DNA from: Pontibacter rufus
GTDB taxonomy: Bacteria > Bacteroidota > Bacteroidia > Cytophagales > Hymenobacteraceae
DNA: 64,000 bases
Reading direction: 5' to 3'
Assembly: GCF_015694705.1 (NCBI RefSeq)
Contig: NZ_JADQDR010000001.1
Location: forward strand, 620,001-684,000
Below are positions 8,097 through 16,829 of the stretch, piece by piece (the first letter of the stretch is position 1; the number at the start of each line of letters is the position of its first letter). Below the pieces are notes generated by a model. It ran no database searches, was not told the DNA's origin, and saw nothing but the letters and a program-made list of their open reading frames with translations. Made by a program: the position numbers and the translations under genes.

Positions 8097-9116
8097 ATGG
8101 CACAAGAAAACAAAAGCAACAACATCAAAGTCGCTTTTTTCCTCAACCTCTCTTTCACGGTGCTTGAACTCATCGGAGGGTTGATTTCCGGCAGTATAGC
8201 CATTCTCGCAGACTCTCTGCATGATTTTGCCGATAGCCTTTCACTGGGGCTGGGCTGGTACTTTGAGCGCAAATCAGAAAATGAAGCAAGTAACGAGCGG
8301 TATACCTATGGCTACAAGCGCTTCTCTTTGCTAAGCGCTTTTATCAACGTCATCGTGCTGATGCTGGGCGCGGTGTATATCTTTTACGAGAGTATCCGGC
8401 GCATCATGAATCCGGAGATGCCCGATGTAAAGTGGATGATCGGAATAGGCGTACTCGGTATAGTTTTGAATGGGATAGGCGCCTGGAAACTAAAGTCCGG
8501 TGCGTCGCTCAACAGCAAAGTGTTAATTATCCACTTACTGGAAGACGCAATAGGCTGGTTTGCTGTGTTGGTCGTCAGTATTATTCTATTATTTGTGGAT
8601 ATTCCCATTCTTGACCCCATACTGGCAATCGTCATCAACCTGGCCGTGCTGATAGCAGTATCCGTTAAACTGGTTGCTGTTGTGAAGATATTCCTGCAAA
8701 GGGTGCCAGAGGGCGTGAATGTAGCCCTGCTAAAGCAGAAAATACTGTGCATTGCTGGCGTCGAGCGGGTGAATCACTTCCATATATGGGGGCTTACAGA
8801 TAAAGACAAAGTGGTAACCGCCCATGTCAAAATAAAAGACCTGAATGCTCCGGAGCAAAGCGCCTTGAAAGAAAAGATTTGTGAGGTGTTCAAAGATATG
8901 GATACCGAGCATATTACTATAGACCTGCAACTTTTTTCCACTTACCTGGAAGCCCTTTTTGAGGACCATCAGCAGCGATTGAATGTGCTGGACGAGCATG
9001 TGCGGAAGCTGGCCATACAACATGCGGAAGAATTTTACCAAGAGGAGAGATGCACAAAAGAGGAGGCCCTTGAAAGGGGCATCACCAAAGCAGAAATGGA
9101 ACTTAGAAATCTTTAA
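8097..9116 (+). CDS. Cation diffusion facilitator (CDF) metal exporter
   Basis: 339 residues with six membrane helices followed by a cytoplasmic domain. The metal site of the CDF family is visible as ADSLHDFADS in TM2 and HLLEDAIGW in TM5. These exporters swap a divalent cation (commonly Zn, Cd, Co or Fe) for protons and work as dimers. The cytoplasmic ferredoxin-like domain is present (GVERVNHFHIWGLTDKDKVVTAHV), and an extra C-terminal helix rich in Glu, Gln and Lys of about 60 residues follows, longer than in CzcD-like proteins. It is likely in one operon with the P-type ATPase before it and the SpoIIAA-like gene 12 nt after it. It is clearly distinct from the second CDF at 9568. Confidence 0.92.
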   Translation: MAQENKSNNIKVAFFLNLSFTVLELIGGLISGSIAILADSLHDFADSLSLGLGWYFERKSENEASNERYTYGYKRFSLLSAFINVIVLMLGAVYIFYESIRRIMNPEMPDVKWMIGIGVLGIVLNGIGAWKLKSGASLNSKVLIIHLLEDAIGWFAVLVVSIILLFVDIPILDPILAIVINLAVLIAVSVKLVAVVKIFLQRVPEGVNVALLKQKILCIAGVERVNHFHIWGLTDKDKVVTAHVKIKDLNAPEQSALKEKICEVFKDMDTEHITIDLQLFSTYLEALFEDHQQRLNVLDEHVRKLAIQHAEEFYQEERCTKEEALERGITKAEMELRNL

Positions 9117-9128
9117 AAGAAATTTACG

Positions 9129-9485
9129 ATGCTACAAATACTGGATTTTACCCGCAACAATATCATCGCCACAAAGGCCGAAGGAAAATTAAGTGAACAC
9201 GATATAGAGAAAATCCATCCCTTGATTCACAACATTCTTGATAGGGACCAGAAAGTAAGATGGTATTTTGAGATGGAGAATTTTTCAGGCTGGGATGCCA
9301 AGGGCTTATGGGAAGACCTGAAAGTGGATTTGAAACATGCCAGCGATTATGAAAGAATCGCTATGGTAGGCGATAAAGAATGGCAGGACTGGATGACGCA
9401 ATTTATGAAGCCATTTACTTCCGCAGCCATTAACTACTTTGACTTAGCCGAAAAAGAAGCAGCCAAAGCCTGGATTGAAAATTAA
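9129..9485 (+). CDS. SpoIIAA/STAS-like protein
   Basis: 118 residues resembling the SpoIIAA-like (DUF3478) family: an N-terminal beta strand with NIIATKAEGKLSEHDIEKI, a central KVRWYFEMENFSGWDAKGLWEDLKVDLKHA and ERIAMVGDKEWQDWMTQFMKPFTSAAINYFDLAEKEAAKAWI read in segments. Proteins of this family are single-domain STAS-type folds without a known enzymatic activity, often found near transporters. The gene lies 12 nt after one CDF and 82 nt before another, so it is probably part of the metal-export operon. A role in regulating or associating with the transporters is an inference only. Confidence 0.8.
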   Translation: MLQILDFTRNNIIATKAEGKLSEHDIEKIHPLIHNILDRDQKVRWYFEMENFSGWDAKGLWEDLKVDLKHASDYERIAMVGDKEWQDWMTQFMKPFTSAAINYFDLAEKEAAKAWIEN

Positions 9486-9567
9486 AGAAAGCAATAAGCT
9501 GCCTCCTACAACTTATACTAAAGCAGCGTATTATACGAAACAGCGTAACCCTAAAGCAAGATAACGT

Positions 9568-10470
9568 ATGGCATCACACGGACATGCTGTCTCTCCGGGC
9601 AGTCAAAACAAAAAGCGGTTGATCTGGGTGCTTTCACTCACATTCCTCTACCTGATAGCCGAAGTAATAGGCGGGCTCCTTACCAACAGCCTGGCACTGC
9701 TGGCTGATGCCGGGCACATGCTCACGGATGCTGGCGGGCTCGTGCTGGCGTTAATTGCTATCAGGCTGGCAGAAAAACAAGCCACTCCCCAGCGGACCTA
9801 CGGGTACTACCGGGCTGAGATTCTGGCCGCGCTCACCAATGCAGTCGTATTGATCGGCATCTCGATTTACATCCTCTATGAGGCGTACCTCCGGTTCATG
9901 AATCCCCCGGAAGTTGCAGGCAAGTCCGTGGTGGTGGTAGCCGGTATAGGGCTTGTGGTAAACCTGATCGGGATGTTTATCCTTCGCAAGGGATCAGGGG
10001 AAAGCCTGAACATGAAAGGGGCCTACTTCGAGGTCTTATCAGATATGCTGACTTCCATAGGCGTTATTATCGCCGCCATCATCATGTGGACAACGGGCTG
10101 GTATTATGCTGACCCGATAGTTTCGGCTGGCATCGGTTTGTTCATACTGCCCCGAACTTGGATCTTGCTTAAAGATGCGATGGGTGTTTTACTGGAAGGC
10201 ACGCCCGCAGACGTAAACGTGGAAGAGCTGCGCAATTGTATTAAAGGGTTAAAAGGGGTCGAGGATGTACATGACTTGCATGTATGGTCGCTCACCTCCG
10301 GCGTTAATGCCATGAGTACCCATGTGGTGATAGCTGACAGTGTGGAGACCTTATCTTATAACGAGCTGCTGAAGCAGATAAATAGCGCTGTTTCCGGCAA
10401 CTTCAAAATATCACATTCCACCATACAGCTGGAGGGCCCAGGATATGAGGAAGGAGAGACGCACTTATAA
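9568..10470 (+). CDS. czcD: CDF metal exporter, CzcD-like
   Basis: 300 residues, six membrane helices and a short C-terminal ferredoxin-like domain (GVEDVHDLHVWSLTSGVNAMSTHVVI in part). TM2 has the metal-binding ADAGHMLTDAGG motif; TM5 has GAYFEVLSDMLTSIGVI, with Glu and Asp as site residues, as in CzcD-type proteins. The N-terminus has only one His pair (SHGHAV) instead of a long His-rich loop. It removes divalent metals such as zinc, cobalt or cadmium from the cytoplasm. It is the last intact gene of the metal island; beyond it lies gene debris on the opposite strand. Confidence 0.92.
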   Translation: MASHGHAVSPGSQNKKRLIWVLSLTFLYLIAEVIGGLLTNSLALLADAGHMLTDAGGLVLALIAIRLAEKQATPQRTYGYYRAEILAALTNAVVLIGISIYILYEAYLRFMNPPEVAGKSVVVVAGIGLVVNLIGMFILRKGSGESLNMKGAYFEVLSDMLTSIGVIIAAIIMWTTGWYYADPIVSAGIGLFILPRTWILLKDAMGVLLEGTPADVNVEELRNCIKGLKGVEDVHDLHVWSLTSGVNAMSTHVVIADSVETLSYNELLKQINSAVSGNFKISHSTIQLEGPGYEEGETHL

Positions 10471-10511
10471 TAAAGGAGCATCATCTGTGTTCCTGCTTCG
10501 CTTATGAAAGA

Positions 10512-10738
10512 TTATCTATTTGTATCTGGGTGTACATAGGTGCCGTCGGCGTTTGTAGATGTGCCGGTAGATGTTCCTTTCAGGAGTACCGTAACGCCGG
10601 GCAATAGTTCCCCTTGTCCATCTGTCACGCTACCCTGCACCGTTTGCGACTGTGCCAATGCACTAAGCAACATAGCAACAGGATGCCAAAGAGAGTCACG
10701 AAAGGTATGCTGTTAACTATAGTAGATTTTAAACCCAT
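10512..10738 (-). pseudogene. N-terminal fragment of a SusC/TonB-dependent receptor
   Basis: On the minus strand, an ATG at 10738 starts a hydrophobic leader (MGLKSTIVNSIPFVTLFGILLL), read through a single frameshift into LLSALAQSQTVQGSVTD and GELLPGVTVLLKGTSTGTSTNADGTY. This is the carboxypeptidase-regulatory-like domain that opens SusC proteins; the same sequence type is found in the SusC at 52181. It breaks off after about 65 residues and runs into unrelated sequence and a stop. It is a relic of a lost SusC gene. Confidence 0.78.
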
Positions 10739-11225
10739 AGCCTTGCTTTTTAGTTCAGCACAAAGCTATGGCGCAGGGGCTACTCTCTGGTTAAGTGCAT
10801 CTTAAAGAAAGGTTAAGGATTCCGGCTTTCTGCAAATATTCTTAATCGTTCCTTTACATAAGATTAAGCAAGATTACATTGCACCTCAAGCAGGGCTATA
10901 TAGCAGCCTTGTAAGTTGGAAACCCATTTATACTCCAAGCTGAAAGCTTGAAGTAGCTATATCGCTAATAGAGGCTTGTGTAGAGAACAGACGAATAGTC
11001 GTACCCCCTTGCCCAGGGCTCTTTCAGGATAACCTGGGATAAGTATAATCTCTGCCGATTTTGTCTACTTACTGATACATATGCTTGCCGTTAAGTATAA
11101 ACTGCCACAAAACAGGAAACCCGCCAGCAGGCGGGTTCTGCGCAGCGCGGGAGACCAAGCCGCACCGCTGTTAGTTGCAACGAATGTTTCTCACCCATAC
11201 ATGTGCAACCAATTTCTTTAAAGTC
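10739..11225. other. Non-coding stretch between the SusC relic and the beta-helix lipoprotein gene
   Basis: No convincing gene on either strand. It contains two AAGTATA heptamers (near 11041 and 11093) and the terminator described separately. The only open frames are short and show no protein-like pattern. Confidence 0.55.
11106..11137 (-). terminator. Intrinsic terminator of the TonB receptor/lipoprotein operon
   Basis: Perfect 8-bp stem AACCCGCC (11118-11125), 4-nt loop, GGCGGGTT (11130-11137). Read on the minus strand it is followed by TTTCCTGTTTTG-like sequence, so it terminates transcription coming from the lipoprotein gene that ends at 11226. Confidence 0.7.
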
Positions 11226-12584
11226 TTAGTACGTGGTGTCGTTTGGAGAGAAGTTGGTCCAGCCGTTGGTCCAGTCTTCTGTACCAAATGCACCGATGTA
11301 GTCTACGGGTGTAAAGAAGCTATCCAGGCCGGTAAAGTTGGCACCTGCCTGTAGCTGTGATGCCGTCGTGAAGTCGGGTCTGCCGGTAGAGAAGAACACA
11401 CCACCGATGCCCAGCATCGCGTTGTCAACTACTACAGTGTTTCCTTTACCTGAAGCATTGAACCAGGTAGCCACATCATATGTGCTTCCTTCTTCTACTG
11501 TCAGCGCTTTGCCTTCAGGCACGCCAGCTATAATGGTATTTTGTATTTTCAGCTTATCAGCAGTAGCATTTGCCTGCGAGGCAGCGCCATCTAAAAGCAA
11601 ACCTGTTGGCCATCCGGCAACTACAGAATTGTAAATTTGCAAAGCGCTGTTACGGCGGATGTGCAGGCCACGACCGAATTGCGCATTAAAAGTAGTCAAG
11701 TCAGTGGCACGCGGACCAAATAAACTCACGTTAGAAAAAACGGCAGAAGTTTGTGGCGTAGCGTCCGTTCCTTTCGAGTCGTTGTCAGATTCAAAACCGT
11801 TAGAGTCGGAAACGTCGGCTAAGGTTGGGTTAGAGATACCTACCAGGAACTGTAGTTTGCCGGAGTATCCGTTGTCGGTATCAAACATATCGTCCACGGT
11901 GCTGTAGGCAATCAGGTGTTTGGCGTTTACCGTGCCGCCGAACCATTCAAAAGAGTCGTCGCCGCTGTACGAAACCTGCACATAGTCGATAGTTGTACCA
12001 GCGCCTACGCCGCCCAGTGTCAGGCCATTAATTTCGTTATCCGGCTGAAAAGCGATGCCCGGAAACTCGATGCGTACATACTTTAAAGAACCTGAATTGT
12101 CGTTTGCGTCGGCGCCGCCGTACTCGCGGTCTACACCGCCTTCAATTTTGGCGTTGGCGCCCAGGTTTACAGGCGCTTTGCCAAGTATAATCACACCGCC
12201 CCAGTCGCCCGGCCTGCGCTGGCCTGCCGGTTGTGCCGAAGTGAAAACGATAGGTTTGGCAGCAGTACCATTGGCCATAATCTTACCCCCACGCTCAATA
12301 ATCAGAGTCCCCTTAGAGTCTTTATCACCCATGATTACGGTGCCCGGCTCTATGGTTAGCGTGGCGCCGTCTTTTACAGACACGAACCCGCTCAGCAAAT
12401 ATTTTTTATCGGCCGTCATGGTAAAGTCTTCTTCTGTAGAGCCGGATACCACCGTCATTCCATTAGACTGTGCCGTTGTAAACGCTATACCTGCAGGCGC
12501 CGGCGTATTGCTGTCATCATCGTTGTTACAGGCAGCAAGGCTAACTACAAAGGCCACCAATATAAAATTCAATAGCTTTTTCAT
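11226..12584 (-). CDS. Lipoprotein with parallel beta-helix repeats
   Basis: 452 residues beginning with a lipoprotein signal (MKKLLNFILVAFVVSLAAC, lipobox SLAAC). An acidic tail NNDDDSNTPAP follows, typical of surface-exposed Bacteroidota lipoproteins. The rest is rich in short beta strands with Gly/Asn turns, such as GATLTIEPGTVIMGD, GTLIIERGGKIMANGTAAKPIVFTS, DWGGVIILGKAPVN and YVQVSYSGDDSFEWFGGTVNAKHLIA, consistent with a right-handed beta-helix. It lies 38 nt after a TonB-dependent receptor gene in the same direction, so the pair probably forms an outer-membrane uptake complex, with this protein playing a SusD-like surface-capture role although it is not a SusD. The ligand is unknown. 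Confidence 0.75.
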   Translation of the reverse strand: MKKLLNFILVAFVVSLAACNNDDDSNTPAPAGIAFTTAQSNGMTVVSGSTEEDFTMTADKKYLLSGFVSVKDGATLTIEPGTVIMGDKDSKGTLIIERGGKIMANGTAAKPIVFTSAQPAGQRRPGDWGGVIILGKAPVNLGANAKIEGGVDREYGGADANDNSGSLKYVRIEFPGIAFQPDNEINGLTLGGVGAGTTIDYVQVSYSGDDSFEWFGGTVNAKHLIAYSTVDDMFDTDNGYSGKLQFLVGISNPTLADVSDSNGFESDNDSKGTDATPQTSAVFSNVSLFGPRATDLTTFNAQFGRGLHIRRNSALQIYNSVVAGWPTGLLLDGAASQANATADKLKIQNTIIAGVPEGKALTVEEGSTYDVATWFNASGKGNTVVVDNAMLGIGGVFFSTGRPDFTTASQLQAGANFTGLDSFFTPVDYIGAFGTEDWTNGWTNFSPNDTTY

Positions 12585-12622
12585 ACTTTTTTTAGATTTT
12601 AAATTTGAGTTGTTTGTCTGAT

Positions 12623-15421
12623 TTAGAATTTATAGGTAAGGCCAATCGTGCTGTACTGGCCTTTGCGGAACTTGCGGAAGGATTTATCCACCCCCGTAAT
12701 CCTGCCATCGCGGTCCAGGTCCAGCATCAGGCGTGTCTGCTGGTTGAGGATGTCCTGGATACCCGCTTTAAGCTCAAAATTCCCGAAACCTTTGGTCACA
12801 GACAGGTCAATCACGTTCTTAGGCAGCTCGTACACCGTCTGGCGCAGGTTATTGCCCACTGCGAAGATGCGCTGGCCCACCACGTTGTAGAGCAGGCTGA
12901 ACTGTAGCTTGGCATCCTCATCTTGGTAATAAACCCCCGCGTTTACCACGTAAGGCGACTGCCCCTGCATCACGCGGAGCTGGTCCTGGCTGGCGGCGGC
13001 TCTATCGCTCAACTGCACTTTGCTGTCCACCAGGGCGGCGTTCAGCACCAACGACAGGTTCTGCACCAATCTGGATTCTGATAAATCGAGCAGCGATTTC
13101 TTTATTTCTGCCTCTACGCCATAGCTGGTGGCATAGCGGGCATTTTCGGAAGTAATGCTGTTGCCGCCGCTGGTATTTTCAAACACGGTTTCGATAGGCT
13201 TGCTGAAGTATTTGTAAAACACGCCCAGCGACAGGATTTCCGTGGGATTCGGGTAAAATTCGTAGCGCATATCGGTGTTGTAGATGGTGGCTGTCTGTAG
13301 ATCAGGATTGCCGCTTACCTCCAGCAGGTTCACGAAATCATAATACACGAAGGGCGCCAGCTCGCGGAATTCCGGGCGGTTCACGCTCATACTTGCACCG
13401 GCACGCACCATACTACGCTTGTTAAATTCATAAGTGAAGTTGGCAGACGGCAGCACGCTCAACACAATATTGGAGCGGTTAAGCGCGGTGCCATCGAAGT
13501 TCGTTGACTTCAGCTCCTGGTTGTTGTGCTCCACGCGCACGCCCCCAGATACCGACAGCTTAGCCGTTAGCGGCATTACGCCTCCCACATAACCTGCCAG
13601 CAAGGTGTTGTAGGCCTTGTAGTCGTTCTGCGGATTATAGTCTTCCACCAGTTCCCAGCCTGTGGTGGCGTTGATATTCTGCGGGGCAAACACCTGGTCA
13701 AAAGGCTGTGTCAGCAGGCTGTTATCGAACTCCTCTGAGTTGGCAGGGCGATAAGAGAAGAAGCGGGCACTGAAATCACGGTTCTTGCGCTCCGCATAAA
13801 AACCTACCCGAAGCTTGGGCGCGTTTTCAGCCGCTGAGTCTGCGGTGCTGAAGCGGTGCTCGGCCTGCCCATTCAGCGTAAAGGTGTTTTCGTTCAGCTT
13901 AGCGTAATAGCGGCCGGCATCGTTTAAGCTTGGCGTATTTTTATAGGTAAGCATAAAAGGCGCCTCAGAACCGAGGTTGCGGGTGGTCCGGAAGCGGCGG
14001 TAATCTGGCTCGTTGCGGTTGGTGTAGGCATAGCCGCCCGTCCAGGTAAGGGTGGTGTTGCCATCGCTCAGATCATGAGTGCCCTGCAGCTGGCTGGTAT
14101 AAATAGTGCGGCTCTCGTAGCGCAATGCATAGTTTTTTACTTCCTCCTGGTTGTCATAATCTGTTCCGCTACGCATCAGCACTTCGCTGCTACCCAGCTG
14201 GTTAAACAGGTTCCGGAACTCCAGTTTATTGTTGTTATTCAGGCGGGCGGTCCAGTTATGAATGAGACCTACACGGGCACTTTGGGTATAAATATCGTCC
14301 ATAAACTTATACTCCGGCCTTGCGCCTGTCTCCGGTCTGTAGGCGCCGTAAGCATCTCTGGAGCCTTTGGTATAGGTGTTGGTGCTGGTATAGGAAGCGG
14401 CAGAAATGTGGCTCAACCGCACATCGCCTAAGTCGAAGCGGCGGGTCAGGCCCAGCGAAAAGCGCAGGTCAGGCATGGCCGTTATACTTCCGGGAGCCCA
14501 GGTGTTGGGCAGCCTGCGGCCCCGGTTCTCCGACCCGTCCGGATTGCTGGCGGCATTTACTCTGGCCGGGAAACCGCCTGGCAGCGAACGGTCGCCACTG
14601 TCGAAGCCAAGGAAGTCTGTTTTGCTGCGCTCCGAAGTAAAGAAGTCTTTTTTGAAGGTAGTGCCCGCGCGGTAAGAGCCGGACAAGCTGACAGAAGTGC
14701 TGTTTTCGTCCACCACACTCTTAGTATATATCTTAATGATGCCGCCGCCAAATTCTCCCGGCAACTCCGGTGAGCCGTTTTTGTAAATCATGATGCGGTC
14801 TATTACACTCGTGGGCAGAATATCGAAAGAAAAGGCTCTGGCATCCGGTTCAGTGCTGGGCGCAAGGGCATCGTTGAGCAGCACCGTGTTGTAACGCTGG
14901 TTCATCCCTCTTATCACCACATACTTGTCATTCATCACGGTTACCCCCGGAATGCGACGCACCACAGCCGCCGCATCGCGGTCCATGGATTTGGCAATCT
15001 GCTCGGCAGCCATGCCGCTCACCACCACTTCGCTGGCGCGTATACTTTGCATCAGCGCCAAATCCGTGTTGGTGTGGCGCGTACCCACAATCTCTACGGC
15101 CTGCAGTTGGGTGGTATTTTCTGCCAGCGGCACATTGATGGTAGTGGTCTGGCCGCCGGTTATAGCAACACCAGCGTTTTGGTAAGGCTTATAAGAAACG
15201 AATGTAACCGACACCGTGTAAGTGCCCGGTGCCAATGGCAAAGTATAGTTGCCTTCATAATCCGTGGTGGTACCACTGGAGGTGCCTTTTATAAATACCA
15301 CTGCCCCGATGATACCTTCTCCGGAGATTTTATCAGTTACCCTGCCTTTAAGTATACCTTGCTGGGCAGACCCGGAAACGGTTGTGGTTATAATGGTGAG
15401 AAACGTGAAAAGTAATTTCAT
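12623..15421 (-). CDS. TonB-dependent outer membrane receptor with CarboxypepD_reg-like N-terminal domain
   Basis: 932 residues. A signal peptide (ending GSAQ) is followed by a carboxypeptidase-regulatory-like domain (GILKGRVTDKISGEGIIGAVVF), then a plug domain with RRIPGVTVMNDKYVVIRGMNQRYNTVLLNDA and FGGGIIKIYTKS. The remaining 650 residues form a beta-barrel ending in the terminal aromatic pattern STIGLTYKF. It imports a ligand across the outer membrane using energy from TonB/ExbBD. No SusD follows; the partner is the beta-helix lipoprotein 38 nt downstream. A promoter candidate lies just upstream (15448-15455). Ligand unknown; it is not the SusC type because it lacks the SusC-specific length and partner. 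Confidence 0.9.
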   Translation of the reverse strand: MKLLFTFLTIITTTVSGSAQQGILKGRVTDKISGEGIIGAVVFIKGTSSGTTTDYEGNYTLPLAPGTYTVSVTFVSYKPYQNAGVAITGGQTTTINVPLAENTTQLQAVEIVGTRHTNTDLALMQSIRASEVVVSGMAAEQIAKSMDRDAAAVVRRIPGVTVMNDKYVVIRGMNQRYNTVLLNDALAPSTEPDARAFSFDILPTSVIDRIMIYKNGSPELPGEFGGGIIKIYTKSVVDENSTSVSLSGSYRAGTTFKKDFFTSERSKTDFLGFDSGDRSLPGGFPARVNAASNPDGSENRGRRLPNTWAPGSITAMPDLRFSLGLTRRFDLGDVRLSHISAASYTSTNTYTKGSRDAYGAYRPETGARPEYKFMDDIYTQSARVGLIHNWTARLNNNNKLEFRNLFNQLGSSEVLMRSGTDYDNQEEVKNYALRYESRTIYTSQLQGTHDLSDGNTTLTWTGGYAYTNRNEPDYRRFRTTRNLGSEAPFMLTYKNTPSLNDAGRYYAKLNENTFTLNGQAEHRFSTADSAAENAPKLRVGFYAERKNRDFSARFFSYRPANSEEFDNSLLTQPFDQVFAPQNINATTGWELVEDYNPQNDYKAYNTLLAGYVGGVMPLTAKLSVSGGVRVEHNNQELKSTNFDGTALNRSNIVLSVLPSANFTYEFNKRSMVRAGASMSVNRPEFRELAPFVYYDFVNLLEVSGNPDLQTATIYNTDMRYEFYPNPTEILSLGVFYKYFSKPIETVFENTSGGNSITSENARYATSYGVEAEIKKSLLDLSESRLVQNLSLVLNAALVDSKVQLSDRAAASQDQLRVMQGQSPYVVNAGVYYQDEDAKLQFSLLYNVVGQRIFAVGNNLRQTVYELPKNVIDLSVTKGFGNFELKAGIQDILNQQTRLMLDLDRDGRITGVDKSFRKFRKGQYSTIGLTYKF

Positions 15422-15422
15422 T

Positions 15423-15459
15423 GCTCTACTGTTGTTTAGTCTCGCTGCAAAAGTAGAGC
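15423..15459 (-). promoter_or_regulatory. Candidate promoter with a dyad for the TonB receptor operon
   Basis: On the minus strand TACTTTTG (complement of 15448-15455) matches the Bacteroidota -7 consensus TAnnTTTG, 27 nt ahead of the start codon. It overlaps an inverted repeat GCTCTACT (15423-15430) and AGTAGAGC (15452-15459), which could be an operator. No clear -33 TTTG is visible. Confidence 0.45.
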
Positions 15460-15534
15460 ACGCGTTTTAAGGCATATTTACCTCCTGGTTATGCTACAGT
15501 TAAGCATTGGGCCGCCATGTTACGCAAAGGTTAA

Positions 15535-16434
15535 TGCTGCAGCTGGTGCCTCACATCCTGTGATGATATTCTGGAGCGGGATATCACGAAAGAACAGGTT
15601 CAGTTTGTGTTACCCGCCGACAGCTCCATCGTGAGCAGGGCAGATGTTATGTTTCGTTGGGAAGAAGCAGGAGGCGCGAGTTCTTATCGGTTGCAAATAG
15701 CCTCTCTTTCCCTAAGCAGGCCTTTGCACCTTTATATCGATACGACAAGTTCCGGGACTTTGCTGCCGCTGCCGCCAGACAGTTATGATTGGCAAGTGCA
15801 GGCCTTAAATGCAGGCTGTGAGACAGGCTTCTCTTCCCGGCTCTTTCTTGTCGATCCAGCGTCAAACCTGTCGGGGGCTGAAGTCCGCCTGTCCAGCCCC
15901 ACAAAGAACGCCTATACGAACCGCCAGAGAGTACAGTTTTCATGGGGCACTGTACAACTGGCTGATAAGTATATTCTTGAGATACTCTCCCCTGTAAGGA
16001 CTGATACTGTTGTTTATACTACTTCAAGTAGAGCGGACATTGCCAAGGGAAGACGGGACATATGAGTGGCGCGTGCGTGCCTTGAACTCCACGGGAGCGG
16101 TAACTTCCTCTATTTCGGTTTTTTCTACAGACTTTGAAGCCCCGGACGCTCCTGCACTCCTTTTTCCAAGGGCCGACAAGACAATTTTTACCTGGCCGGT
16201 AGACTTGAAATGGCGTCGCAACGCAGAAGATGTGGCTGGCGGCAGCCTATTTCTGCACCTGGCTGATCAGGCTAGTCTAGTGAGCAGCTTCCCGAAAAAC
16301 ATTTCCAGTGCCTCCTTTACCTTAACTTCAGGACTGTCTCTTGAGCCGGGGGAATATTATTGGGTGTTAAGTCTTATGACCGGGCCGGCAATAAGAGCAA
16401 ACTGCCTGACATGCGCAAGTTCATTGTAAGATGA
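15535..16434 (+). pseudogene. Fibronectin type III-like lipoprotein, frameshifted and lacking its start
   Basis: A lipobox-like LTSC followed by DDILERDITKEQVQFVLPADSS opens three FnIII-like modules (VMFRWEEAGGASSYRLQIA; VQFSWGTVQLADKYILEI; DGTYEWRVRALNS and VDLKWRRNAEDVAGGSLF). No start codon is in frame: a stop lies just before 15535. Two frameshifts break it, one near 16045-16060 and one near 16360. After the second the frame reads KSYDRAGNKSKLPDMRKFIVR and a TGA at 16432 that overlaps the next ATG (ATGA at 16431). So this was a translationally coupled surface or envelope lipoprotein that has decayed. Confidence 0.75.
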
Positions 16435-16829
16435 AAAGCAAGAAGTTATTACATATTCTTCTGCCCTTGGCTTTAAGCGTGTGGGGAATAGTTGTTTACC
16501 GGATAATGCAGTCGCTGGACGCTTCTACAGATGAAAGTTATACTTCTGATCGGGCACCAGTGCCATACAGCCAAACTGCTATTGCGCCGGATACCTTCGG
16601 TTTGTTACTTAATTATAAGGACCCTTTCCTGGCTGGCTTGACTTCTAAAAAGGAAAAGCCTGCCTTGTCCCTGGTAGTGGACAGAACAGTTGCAACATTA
16701 TCCGTCGCATCTTCAAGAACTATCACTCCGGAGACTGAGACGCTCGTATGGCCAAATATAGAGTACAAGGGCTTGATCAAAAATATGGTAAAACGGCCTG
16801 GTCCACCTCTCCTCCGTTTTTTATGTTAA
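16431..16829 (+). pseudogene. Truncated single-span envelope protein, partner of the FnIII lipoprotein
   Basis: Starts with ATG overlapping the stop of the previous gene and opens with a signal-anchor (LLHILLPLALSVWGIVVYRIM), then DTFGLLLNYKDPFLA and VWPNIEYKGLIKN. The last sequence with native composition ends near 16785; after that the frame runs into the antisense of an RND pump fragment and stops at 16829. The true C-terminus is missing, so the gene is broken. Its family is not recognised with certainty; the pairing with an FnIII lipoprotein suggests a small cell-envelope module. Confidence 0.6.

Noticed and set aside
12605..15470. Several plus-strand frames of 60-190 residues over the TonB receptor/lipoprotein pair
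   Set aside because: All are antisense to two genes with complete domain architecture.
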